DNA from: Onchocerca volvulus
Lineage: Eukaryota > Nematoda > Chromadorea > Rhabditida > Onchocercidae
Length of the DNA stretch: 64,000 nt
Direction: 5' to 3'
Assembly (NCBI GenBank): GCA_000499405.2
Contig: HG738138.1
Coordinates: 15,950,554-16,014,553, forward strand
Part shown: one piece after another, positions 1 through 12,344 of the stretch
Position numbering within the stretch: position 1 is the first letter of the stretch
Layout: every line of letters starts with the position of its first letter
Notes under the pieces: model-generated
Seen by the model: only the letters and a program-made list of their open reading frames with translations
Told to the model about the DNA's origin: nothing
Database searches by the model: none
Position numbers and translations under genes: made by a program

Positions 1-280
1 TGCGAACACCAGACGTACACCATCTCAAAAATTAAAAACGGCAAAATTGAGTTATTTAACTCGAAGATATGAATAAATCTTCGAGTTTCTAATGAAATAA
101 TTTGAATATCTTTTGACTGCTTCGGTATTATGATATATTTTACGTATTTAAAGTATTATTAAATATCATTCTTACACAATCTAAATCAATTTCCACTACA
201 AAGATTCCAAAAAAAACAAAATGATAAATTCTTCAACTTGTTTTTCAAGATATTGCGGATCTACAAAAGCAACTTCAAAC

Positions 281-2999
281 CTGTAGCATTCTTATCGATC
301 ACAGAATGTCGTAGTTTAAGAGGGCCAAGCAATCCAGTGATATTATTCAAAAAACTGTCATCGAGCAACATATCAGCTTCGTCCAAAACAATATATTGAA
401 TATTAAAAGATGTGAAAAAATCGGGAAGAAAACTGGGTGTACTAACAAGGATATTCCAGTCCTGCAATCATAAAAATGGTATGTGACAGTGCACCATTAA
501 ATTACATTTTGGCTTTAACAATCGCATGATTAGAGTTGCCGATGTTTTTTCACATTAGACCAACAAATTATTAACATTTCTTTCTTTTGTAAAATATATA
601 CCTGTTTGGAACTATTTCCAGATTTAAAGGACATACCTCTTCGCTATTCAACTTTTCGCTTCGCCAATTCTCACTACCTCCAACAACTTTAATATCAGTT
701 CCTTCGGCAAGTTTGCTGATCATGAGGGAAGTTTGCATCCGCAAAGCATGTGTAGGAACTAGGACAATGCCTATAAAAACGATACGAATTTGAAAAATAA
801 ATAGAGTACTAATGAAATGAATTAATCTGTGATTATGATGCAAAATTCGGAAACACAAAAACATGCGAAAAAAATATGCAACATCTAATGATCTTTGTAT
901 AAATTACCGATAACGATCGAAGTAAAATTTTCCTTTCATTTTTAAAATAATAATAGCATTGATTAAACTGAATAACGATAGGAACCTTTTGCGTGTCGAT
1001 CCACAGTACCCAATAAATTAGATAATAGTGGCGCAGCATATGCTAATGTTTTGCCTGAACCTGTTTCAGCAGCTATAAGAAGATGTGCATCACTTTTGAA
1101 GGCTCGAAATGCTCGATGCTGCAAATTTGGAAGAAATTAATTCCACTACAATAAAGAAAAACTGTCAAGCATTTACTAGACCGAGGTGATCATCTCAAAC
1201 AATTTCAAATAAATTTGGAATGAAATTATCAGAATATTTCAATTGATGACCGAATATACCTGTATGACTGTTGGCATCCGAAAACCAAATTTCCGAATAT
1301 TCTCGATGATCACTGGATCAAGTAGACTTACACTTTCATCCCAGGAAAACGATTCATCACGATTGAATGATGGATTCTAAAAATAAGCGATTCGTATACC
1401 GTTGATTGGTAACTTATTTGCAAATGTAAAATACAAAAACAACCACCGCTAAAAACAGAATGTTGCCACCACTGGACATCATCATTTCACAAAATTATAC
1501 GTAATAGAGTTTGATGAATATTATAATTTCTTACGTAAATCATAACATAAACAATACATTTGTTCCATATATCATATGGAAAAATTAAAATAATTAGAAA
1601 AATGAAATTCAAGAGATTTTACTGTTTCTTATCTTTCTTGGGTTAGGCATAGATGAATCGAAAAAAAGCAATGTTGAAAGAATAAGCACTACTAATTTGT
1701 CCATATGCAAGTATACCTTTTTCATAACTGGATGAATAGTAAACCAATCATTTTTATATTTGCTTTTTACCCAGTATTTGCTTACTAATTCTATATCACC
1801 TGGAGGATATCGCATATCTTCATAATGATTATATTCCTTCCTCGCGCAATCTAGAAATAGCACTTATTGATATAGCTATAAATGGAAATTCTAAATTAAG
1901 GAAGTCACGAAAGAATGAGATATCATCAACAATGATATCATAAATTTTGCCTTCATCAGATCTGATTCAGATTTACTGAACTGAATTTCTATCAAACCGT
2001 CCTCGATTCTGCTATAGATGGTGACTTTTTCTAGTCACAAATTTTCAAGTACATCATTTGCAAATTTAAAGTTTGGAGGACGAAATTGACCAGGAAGAAA
2101 AAAACAAGACTTGATCCTATTAAACATTTTTACAAAGCCTTAACAGAGAAACTGAAACAATAGATGGATTGTAATTTCCAACTAGTCCGAAATCATCAAA
2201 GAAACGAACCAATGATAACTTTTGCTGTACTTCGATTTACACCATACAATCTCTCATACTCCTCTTCAGCTTCTTTTTTTTCCCCTATTTTTTTTCGTCG
2301 TTTCCGTCCAAATGCCAAAGGTTCTGTGATGACAGGTAATTCTCTGAAAAATTTTCAGAATTTCTATTACATCTATGCACAACCAATTCTGGATATATTT
2401 CCGAAACAAACAATCGATATATGTAATGATTCTTTCTTTTTTGATGCTTCTTTCTTGCATAACTTGTACAAATAGATCTAGTTTAAGATTCCAGTTATGA
2501 TGAACTGCCAAAATTTCAGGAGGTTACAGAAACAAAATGTAAGATCAAGCCGAATAGAATTGAAAATTCCAAATACTTGCTGCTTTCTTTGAATTTTGAC
2601 CGCAAGAAACTGGATGTCCAACCAATATCTTCCTCATCATCTTCCTCTTCAAACATATCACCAACTTCTTCGAATGTACTGCTCGTTTGCTTCGGACCAT
2701 GAGATATTTTAAACGACAAAAGTTTCTTTTCAAATGAACTCAGTGACCCGAACTGTAAAATAAAATATCAGGAAAACTTTCTACAATAATTTGTGAAAAT
2801 TTGAAGACTTTTAAGAGTTCTTAAATCCAAAAAAAATTTCTACCGTATCAGCCGATTTTCTTCTCTCATTTTTCCGATGTTTTAGTGTATAAGCATTGGT
2901 CGACGGTTGATCCTTTGTCGAATTCTTGCTCGTTCCAGCGGCAACTGAATATAATCGAGATGTCTGAACAGTAGCAATGTGCGAACATATTCGCCGCAT
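281..2999 (-). CDS. DDX28: Mitochondrial DEAD-box RNA helicase, DDX28-like (N-terminal half, gene runs off the window)
   Basis: ATP-dependent RNA helicase, probably acting in mitochondrial RNA or mitoribosome assembly. Likely exons on the minus strand: 2999-2844, 2753-about 2579, 2343-about 2190, about 1860-1718, 1377-1262, about 1118-995, about 771-602 and 463-281. The start ATG (2999) opens MRRICSHIATVQTSRLYS, a basic amphipathic stretch lacking acidic residues that suits mitochondrial import. Visible helicase motifs, in order: Q motif GFRMPTVIQ, motif I AAETGSGKT, motif Ia as PTHAL, a GG element VVGGSENW, motif Ib as VSTPSF, and motif II VLDEADMLLDDSF. As I recall, the last resembles the VLDEADTLLDESF of vertebrate DDX28, which is why I chose that family. 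Motifs III-VI must lie left of base 281 beyond an intron, outside the window. An acidic linker sits between presequence and core. The two exons near 1.7-2.3 kb look coding but match no domain I know, so their membership is less certain. Confidence 0.8.
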
Positions 3000-4396
3000 T
3001 TATCTTTTATTAATATATTTGTTTACCTAAACAATCATTAACTTATTTATGTATTTAATTATCAAGTGTTAACTTATTAATTTATGTTACTTATTCATTT
3101 ATTTATTTACTTAACAGTCATTAAATATTATTCTAAAAATCAGTTAAAACAATTAATCTTTCAGATAAATCGATTCTTTTTTGATACTTGCAATATTTAT
3201 TTGTTTCAGTTTTATATTTATACCAAATGATTACATTAATCTATATTTCTTTTTCCGCTCCTTATTCCTCAACTAATATTTTCTTACCCTTTACTTCTAC
3301 AGAATTTATCAATTTAGATTTACTTATCAATAATATTTTCACTTTAATTTCATGTTTAAATCCAAAAAAATTTGGGTTACTATTATAAGATTTATAATGA
3401 AAGAAAACTGCATTGCAAATTAAGCACTTAAAAATAACAATAAATGAAACTAATCTTTTGTATAATATAATACAAAATGAGTATTAAATGAATTACTCGA
3501 TAATTAAACATTCAAATTGAGTAGTAAACTATTAGCAGAACAACGAATTAGCAAATTTGTTGTGAGACACATTTGATTAATTAAGTACTGAGCAAATGGA
3601 TTAGTAAATAGACAAATATTTAATTTTTCAAAGAATTAATCCACGGAACAGTAACTATTCATTGTCTTAAACTTTCAAAATGTTGCAAAAGTTGTAGCAA
3701 TATCACTTGGAACTTTATCCTATAATCATCTAAGACTTGAGTGTAACTTATCCTCATCAAGAAGACCACCCAATACTTCTCCCGGGACGCAGCTGAGTCC
3801 CACCTTATCCCTAGATTCTTTCTCCGCGCGAGACAACCTATCTCACTTCTCTCTTCACTCCAAGAAAACCACACTCATTCGAATTCTCATTGTTTCGCAA
3901 ATTGAATTTGACAGCTCCGTATTTCCTTTGAGATTATACAGCCGCTGGTGTTGCATGAGAGTAGCAGTAATGTCTTAATTAATGAGGGCAGTCAAGCCAC
4001 CTTCTGATTGTTAATGAACGATAATGGTACTAATTAACATCAATTAGCAGCTATCAATTATTTGAAATTTGCTCAATAACTAAGAAATTCAGTTTAAATA
4101 TTCGCAATCAAATTGATGAAATGATTTTTTTTTTTGCAGATTTATATTGCTTTCTATGCCTATAATGTACTTATCAATTGATTGATTGATTGATTAAGAA
4201 TAGTTCACTAATTGACACCGATCTGTCTAGCAAATAATTGACTTTTATAATAAATAGAAATTTGTTCGGCAAATAATGGCTTATCTTACATGAACAAATA
4301 TTTATTTGACGAAGAACAATTTATGTAAGAAATAATGATTCAGATAATTATCTCTTTGTCAGATAGCAATCTACCTGACTATTAAATAATATCAAG
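3000..4396. other. Divergent intergenic spacer, with a locally GC-richer block at about 3740-3880
   Basis: This 1.4 kb lies between two divergently transcribed genes (DDX28-like leftwards, NOC3L rightwards) and must hold both promoters. Most of it is AT-rich with ATTT-type runs and an ATTG microsatellite near 4176-4195. The block around 3740-3880 is clearly richer in G and C and contains CCCGGG and GCGCG sites. Open frames across it on the minus strand look incidental, because no domain and no splice partner is visible. Confidence 0.6.
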
Positions 4397-7300
4397 ATGA
4401 ATTTAAACAATAATAATCGTGCTGTACGAAAAAAGCAAACTCGTAAGGTGAAGAAAAAATTGAGACGATTGCAAAATGCAAAGAAACTGAAACGATATAT
4501 GGTAAATGCGATCAAAGATGTCAATTTTAGAAAACATGCGAATGCCCGAAAACGAGCTATTGACGTAAGTTCTTATTTTTCTCATATTTTGAATGTTAAA
4601 CCAGGACAAATTTAGGTGAAAAGATTTTGAACAAATACACTGTAGACATGTAAGTTTTAGGTAAATGAATTGTCAAGTAATTTTAATAAATTTTTGAATT
4701 GAAAAAGTAATAAATGACAAATCGTTGCTTGTTATATTCACATATGATTTACTTTCTTTAAATGTTAAATGAGTTATAAATAATTGGAATTAGTTGTTAG
4801 AATATTAAAAGTAGTTTCTGATTGTTCTGAATTCATATTTTACTTAGCTCTAAATGATCATTTTATGATTAATTAGCTTTTCGTATATTTGATGAACAAT
4901 CGTATGTATATTGTGTTGTTTATGCTTCATGGTACGCAAACATGTTCAGAATAGATCCTTCATCATTTTAGATTGAGGATGACTGGCTTACAGATCGTCA
5001 AATTGTAGCTGAAAATGAGGCAGATGATGATATCCTTCCTTTAGATATGCTTGATGCGGATATTGATTGGGAAAACAGCGCATTTGTTTCAAAAATTAGA
5101 CGAATTGAAAAAGGTCAAAATTGAGCTTGATATAAAAAAATTTAGTTCTCGAGTAGCAGTTAACGATTATAACGATCATTTGCGTAAAATGATATCATTC
5201 ATGACATCAGATCTTATTTTACATCTCAAAACATAAAAATTTTTTTTCATTTCTCACATTTATTAGTATCATTTAGAGAAAAAAGTGCGAGAGGATGGAA
5301 TTATAAATTGAAACATAGTTAATTTTTAATTAATCCATTGTTTGTTTTATTCAAGAATTGAAATATTCTTTATTTGCAGCTAGAAGTGATGTTGGTATTG
5401 ATGATATCGAGAGTAAAACACGTAAATTTCCTGGAACATTAGATGATAATGTACGAGAGCTATTGCCAGTTAAACTGGGTACTAAAATAATCAGGCAAAC
5501 ATGCAAAAAAAATGAATCTGGAACTGGTATATTTTTAATTTCTAATTTACCTGTAATTTTGATTATCTTATTATTAGTGTTTACTGAAATTTTGCAAATA
5601 TCTTTAAAAGAAATTTCACTTGTTCATTCACATTTATAATTTTTTAGAAGATATGGAAGAGAACCAGGACAAAGGTAAAAATAATCAAATTGATTTATCT
5701 CAGTTGAGTGCAGCGGAATTATTAAAATTACGTCACGAACATGTGGAGGAAGCGAAAAGTAGAATTAGCAGCTTAGCACACTTAATTATCGCAGATCCTC
5801 ATTCTGAAGTAAGATTTCAAATTACTAGCAGATTGAAGCGAAAAGAAGTTGCGTAACATATGTCACATTCTTTTGTCTTTTTTTTTTTTTTTTTTTTTTT
5901 TTCAGAACGAAACTGTAATCTTTTAAGTCGTAATCTTATGTTTCTTATGTTTCGTAATCTTATGTTTTTGAAAGGAGCTTCTGTTCAAGATTTCACACTG
6001 TTTCATATAAACTTCGTTTTTAAGGGATAGGAAAGTGTATAGCATATAGCATTTCTGGTACTATAACATTACTACCCAAAGTTTTAAAAACATTCTTAAG
6101 AATTTCAGGTACATAAATTGAAAGAGTTGCATTTATTGTCCATAGGCAAAGATGTCTTTTCATTGGCTCGTGAAACTGTTATGATACTTGCAAGTGTATC
6201 ATTGGCTGAAGTTTTCGTGGATATAATCCCCGGTTATGCTATAAGGTTGATAATTTTTTCTTATTATTTCTGCTTTCCATCTCTCATTTCTTCTATCTAA
6301 TCCTTTTTGAAGTCATTATCCTTAATGTAATTGTTACCCTTAATTAGTTTTCTTGTTAAAAGATTTTAACTTTGCTCGTTTAGACTTCATAGCGAAGAAG
6401 AAACAACTCAGAAACTAAAAAAAGAAACGAAGAAATTATATGATTTTGAGCAAACACTTCTGCGATACTATCTGAAGTATTTACAACATTTGGAAAGCTA
6501 TGCTGGTAGTAAGTGAATATTTTGACATATTTGTTTCCATAGCCAGATGAAGAATTACCATTATCGATAATTCAAGTCTAGTTTTGATATATTCTTCATT
6601 ATTCGCTACAAATAGATAATATAAATTACGCTTCTCTTTCGTAAGCTTTATGTGCTATTCTTTTTTACATCTTATCCCTCATCAGCTGAAGCACGGCTCA
6701 TCGAATGAAGGGAAGTCCTTATTGATGATTCCATTAACATTTTATTACCAAAAAAAGTGCGTTATTTTCGCAGAATTTTAAAAATGAAATTTTTTCAGAG
6801 TTATTGAAAATTTCCAAACAACCGAACGGTGATCTGTTGTCTATTCTTTGCTTAAAATGTCTTTCACGACTTCTCCTGTCTGCTCCTCATTTTAATTATG
6901 CTTCAGACATAATTAATTTTGTAGTTCGCATAACTACTTCAAATTCCAAGGATGTAAGCTTTTGAGCATCATTACTTTTTTTAATTTTGATTTTTTTAGG
7001 ATCAATTATGTATATATTTATTTATTTATTCATTTGTTTATTTATTCATTTATTTATTTATTCATTCATTCATTTACCTTTTCCTTCAAATCTTATCATC
7101 ACATAATTCAGTTGTTGTAGTCAATTTAATTTAATATAAATGGCAGAAGCTATGACCTTATTGATAGGCTATCGATATATGTTGTTCTTCACTGAGCGAA
7201 TTGTTTTACAACGATGTGAATTTTCGGATATCGGCCACTGCAGCAAGATCTATTGCATCTATTGTTAATCAAAAAAAAGGCAACGTACCACCGGCACTGA

Positions 7301-10300
7301 TCGCAACATTCCTGAAATTGAAAGTAAAGGTTGGTACTTTAAAATTTTTGCTCTGAAACATGTAAAATTAAACCAGTTTAAAATTTGTTTAATTTAAGAA
7401 TTCAAGTTAGTTTGAAAAATGGATTTTGAATTAAATGAAATTCCATCGTAGAGTCTAATTCTATGAGAATTTTGATTTTGTGTTTTAGGAAGTAAATAAG
7501 GGCGGAAAAAATCAGGAAAAGGAGAAGCTACTGAATAAGAAAAGACTGCTGAATAAGGAGAAGAAAAAGAAAAGTAAAGAAAGGGTATGACTTGTTACTA
7601 TTGCGAAGATACACATCACAATTTTTGATATTAAAAAAAATAAAAATTCATCCAATGTAGTATGGCCTAATTATATAGTGAATCTTTCACTGTTTACTTT
7701 AATCTATCCGTTGGTTAGATTTCGGGATTTGAGGGGTATCAGTTGATAATTACGTGCCAGTTTTTTCTTCATATTGCTTAATCATTTAGAGCTTTTGTTT
7801 GCTTTCACCTAACTAATGGTAGCCTTTCTTACAACACAAAGAGTGATTACTTCGAGATTCCCCGAGTTGAAATTGAGATTTTTACAATTTATTGCACGTC
7901 TATTGACTGCTTTTGTGTTGTTAGTGTGGTACTTTAGTTCGCTCGACAGTTGAAGAAACTGGAAGCTGATTTAAAAGAAGCTGAAGCAGCTGAATCTATT
8001 TCAACAAAACTTTCGTTTGTAAGTTTTTTATTTCATTATGACAACATTATTATGTGAAATAATGTTATTTCACATAATGTAACATTATTGTGTGAAATAT
8101 TTTGCCAAGTTTTAAATTTTATTTGATTATTATTGAGAACAAACGTTTCTTTCAAAAACTGTTTATTCATGTTTGGTAAGGAATGATGTATTTTGTAGTT
8201 TCTAGTTTCATTTCATATTTCATATTGCTATATGTTTGTAGTTCGAAAAACAGTAGAGGTTTTCAGCAGATACAGCGAAGAATAAAGCTGCCAGCTGAAG
8301 AGTTATTACTGAAAGCATACTCTTATTAGTTACATAGTAAGACTTCATGAATTATTCACATATGAATAATTTAAATATGAAATTTAGGCAACTGAAACAA
8401 TGAATTATGTATTTGCAACATACTTTCGCGTTATAAAGCGATTGCCCACAACAAATTTATTGGAACCAGTACTAGAAGGTTTGGCTAGATTCGCGCATTT
8501 AATCAATATTGAATTCTTCGACGATATGATATCTGCACTTTCCTCACTCGTCAACCAGCAGGTTTTCCCGTTTTCTTTTACTTATTTCAAGTTCAACTCA
8601 TTTAAAACGAACAAATTTATTTGGCAGTGAACTTTTTCATAAACTGTAATTTTTTTGTAGTTACGAATTTAATTATTTAAGAAATTAATTGTCTTCTTTT
8701 ACATTCAATTCTTGAATAGATTATCTGTGGTAGACTGATTCAATTTTCCGGTTCAGAAATCATTCGTAAAGTGTTGATAAATGTATGAGAAAAACTGTTA
8801 TACACTGAGGGAAATTCATAATTGAGAACTTTTCGATTATTCAGCCACCGTAATTAAAAATTTTTGAAGGAGATTATGCGTACATAATGATTTAACATGA
8901 AGTAATTACTTTAGTATTTTAGCATCTTCGATTGGTGGATTCGTTACGATGCATATACACATCATTCGTAATGCTTTCCGGCGAAGGTATTGCATTGAAC
9001 ATCGATCCATCTCGATTTTATTGGTCGATGTACCGTTTATTACCTGCTTTGGCATTTGAAAAGCAACAAGGTTCATTTATTTTAATTGGTTTAATAAGCA
9101 TTTATTTATATCATTTTTGGTAAGTATATCTGCTGACTTACTTTACTGGAAGATTGAGCAAATAGTTGGTATCCGTTCCGACAACTAGTTATCTCTAAGA
9201 AGTAGATGCGAAGACGAAGTCTTCCAGTAATTTTGATTTTTATTAATGCAAAATGTCTAATGATGAATTAATAGCAAAACAGTTTTTCAGATGTATTGGC
9301 AAATACATTATTGCTGATATTACGTACATTAGATCTAATGATTAATAGCCGTCGTAAACAAGTTCCGGTATGTCGTGTAGCCGCTTACATTAAGCGTTTA
9401 TTAGCATTAGCGTTTTTCTTACCCTCTTCTGGTGCAGCATCCATTTTGCTATGTATTAGATCCTTTTTTATTGTAAGTTTTTTCTTTTATCAATTAACAA
9501 ATTTTCAGCAATTTTTCCATATATTTGTTCCTTTACAATAAATAAAAGAAGTACTTGTTGTGAAGAATTTTAGTTGTAGGAATCTTAGGAATTGTATCAG
9601 TAAACACTGCGACCAGTTTATGAGAATTTGAGAAATGGTTAATGTTTTTAAAAATGCGAAATCTCATTAATTTTACTGTTTTTTTCCCACCGATTTATTT
9701 GTGTAGAAAAGATGGAGAATTGCAAAGAATTTCAAGAATTCTTAACACGAATTAAAGCTCTTTCTTATTTTTTAATCAAATGAACATATAGAAAAACTTA
9801 TTTAATTAATTTTTTATCAATTTGTATATTCTGAGATTGAATTTAGTGCAGTAATATAATACTATCATTGATTCAAATTATCCATTAATGCAGTCAAAAT
9901 GGCAATAATTTTAAATTATGGTATATTAATTATTTCTCGATTTTGTTTTAAAATAACAGAAGCATCTTAGAGTACCGAACTCATGATCAATCAGTAACTA
10001 ATAGGTTGATTATCAAAAAATAACTATTTAATTGTTTTTAAATCGAGCATATAGGCTTATCCGAAATTAGACTGTATGGTGGAAAATACGGATGGAAGCT
10101 CCTATATCGAATCATTCAAGCCAGAAATTGATGATCCGGATTGCTGTGGTGGACTATCTTCGTCAATAATCGCCGAAATAAGTATTTTCTCTAGGGTATT
10201 CTTTTTCGTTTGTCGTTTAATTTTACGCAAAAAAGTAGTATTGAAAAAACTGTCGTCAAGCAAATTTAGTTTTGTGATCTGTTAAAATATTTTACAACTT

Positions 10301-11002
10301 GAACTTTTGTAATTTTTGTTATTTTACGATTGTAATTGATCATTTTTTGGGAAAAAGAGTGTCTGTCAAGCAAACAGTTCTGTTTTTGAATATTTATTTG
10401 CGAAAAAAAATAATCATAATCATTGCTTTCAATTAATACCTATGTATTTTTAGCATTCTGATAAAACAGTTAGAATAATAGCCCGATATCTTCAGTCCGG
10501 TTTACCGTCTACAGGGCCGAATCGTCTGTTGCCAGAATACTCAATGAAGTTAGTTGGAAATTAAAAGAAAAAAAATCTATAGGAGATCGATTTGTTTTGC
10601 GCCATTTCTCATCTCTGTTGCAACTGAATTATTGTTTTTTTCTTTTCTTTTTTTTTTTCCAGTAATTTTCAAAAAAAATCATTTTCAAGGAAGGCGTACG
10701 AATGGTATGAAGAAAACAAGAATATAGGAGATGTTGCTGAAGAACCTTTTTTTGTGAAACACATCATGGCTTTCGCAAAGGTTTTTTATTTTCTTGCATT
10801 AAGAAATATCAGAACCTGGCGTTTTCTGAATTTCTGATTGGTCAAGGAAGAACATTTCTCTATACTTCACTTTCTCAAAAAAATGAAAGAATGAATGCCA
10901 CTTCAAGCATTTTTTCAGAAGCATAAATTACAACTGACATCGAAAACATTACATCCGTTGGTATGCAAGTGGACTGAAGAAAATATGGAAAGAAAGTCTT
11001 AA
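4397..11002 (+). CDS. NOC3L: Nucleolar complex protein 3 homologue (NOC3L)
   Basis: NOC3 is a nucleolar HEAT/armadillo-type protein that works with NOC2 in pre-60S maturation and export; yeast Noc3p is also implicated in replication licensing. Exons: 4397-4564, 4972-5113, 5380-5526, 5648-5808, 6109-6245, 6384-6508, 6799-6953, about 7196-7329, 7489-7584, 7938-8018, 8388-8561, 8923-9070, 9291-9472, 10055-10195, 10454-10548, 10663-10780, 10919-11002. Nearly all junctions are phase-consistent. Family signatures are clear: a basic N-terminus, [102 protein letters not shown]. The start ATG gives the lysine/arginine-rich N-terminus expected of the family. The acceptor near 7196 and the stretch 9473-10054, where vertebrate NOC3L has extra residues, remain uncertain. 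Overall length is close to the family norm. Confidence 0.93.
8049..8078. repeat. Perfect 12-base-arm palindrome in a NOC3L intron
   Basis: ATTATGTGAAAT at 8049-8060 and its exact reverse complement at 8067-8078 flank a six-base loop. It lies just after the donor at 8018 of NOC3L. A third, direct near-copy (ATTGTGTGAAAT) follows at about 8087-8098. Confidence 0.85.
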
Positions 11003-11060
11003 ATATGTGCACATTTGTCGTTATTAATATGTTTCGAATTTGTAACATTTTGTTAAGTTT

Positions 11061-11066
11061 AATAAA
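11061..11066 (+). terminator. Poly(A) signal AATAAA of NOC3L
   Basis: A canonical AATAAA lies about 60 bases after the NOC3L stop codon, followed by a T-rich stretch. The spacing fits a nematode 3' UTR. Confidence 0.6.
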
Positions 11067-12344
11067 TAGAAATTTTTCCAGTTCACTTTGCTGCCGACTT
11101 AAATATCGATCTTCGGTTCAGCCAAAATATACATATTTTTGTCAAGTTTGATGAGAATTTTTTTGGGATATGATTTTGACATGAGTTTATGTTTTGAATG
11201 CAAGATATGGGCATCTTTCATCAGAATAAATGCAGAATTCTGTACCTGATCTTTATTCAGTTTACGAGAGAATAAAATGATATTCACACATATGTTTGCG
11301 ATAGAAAAAGAATTCGTTTTCTTTTGTTTATATTTCACCTCCCTTTTTTTGGGACTGTATAGACCCCCCAAAAATTTTCTTTCCATTTTCTTTGTTGTTA
11401 TCTCAAGTACGCAACATAGATCCATTTCACAATCACCAGAGTATTAAATTAAATAGTAAGAAGCTTTGCAAAATTAAGGTAAAGTAAACAAAACAGGCGA
11501 AGCCATTTATTTCACAGCTTAATTGCTTTGCAAAATCCTTCGGGAATTCTGAATTTATATTAGCATAGAATATCGAAAAATAAAACTATTGATTAGTTTT
11601 TGAGTCCTCAGCTGTTAATTATTTAATGAGTGAACTACATAATACTATAATGTCTGACAAATCGTTCGTTCTAGTTGTTCACGAATCATGCCTTTTTCTC
11701 ATATAAGTTGCCAGTTAAGATTAAAATTGTTGATTAGCGGAAAAAATATGGATTTTCTTCGTATAACTCCTTATTCAGTGATTTATTTATTTGGAATTGT
11801 TCGGTTGAAATTTCATTTTCCCTAATTGTTCAGAAAAAAGAAATAAGTGAACAAAGTGCTATGTACTTCTCAGATATGCTCCTGTACGTACTTTTCAGAT
11901 GAATTTCAAATTTTGCAAGTAAACCGATCAAAACTGATGAGTCATATCCAGTTTTTCACAAAAGAATATGGATTGAAATTTCATTCGCTTCAGCCGTCTA
12001 GAAAAACAATGTATTTTTGCTCCTCCATAAAAAGTTCTAGAAATAAATGACTTCAAATCGAAAACTCTTCAGTCGACCAATCATTAATTTAAAGGTGCAA
12101 TCATTAGTTCTTAAAGTGATTGTCGAAAAGCGATACAGGTCACATTACCTTTCATAGCTTCGCAATATAAATTAGAACTGTATACATAAGAGAAATGACC
12201 CTTTGAGCATATCACATCAATGCTACCACCGAATTTGGCTTCTGCTCGATCATTTATAGCACGTTTCGAAACTGATGAATTGTCACTAATATTCTAAATT
12301 TTTTGAAATTTAAATTTTGGACTTTTTTTATTTTAAAAAAGTTA
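11067..12344. other. Convergent intergenic spacer
   Basis: This region separates the 3' ends of NOC3L (plus) and the secreted-protein gene (minus). It contains chance open frames, the largest being 108 codons on the minus strand (11425-11099). None has a domain, signal peptide or splice partner that I can support. Confidence 0.5.

Noticed and set aside
8239..8330. Possible extra NOC3L exon after a TTTTCAG
   Set aside because: Exons ending at 8018 and starting at 8388 already join in phase and match the family; the candidate frame stops early.
11099..11425. 108-codon minus-strand frame after NOC3L
   Set aside because: No domain, signal peptide or neighbouring exon; lies in a convergent spacer and is Lys/Ile-rich as expected by chance at this base composition.
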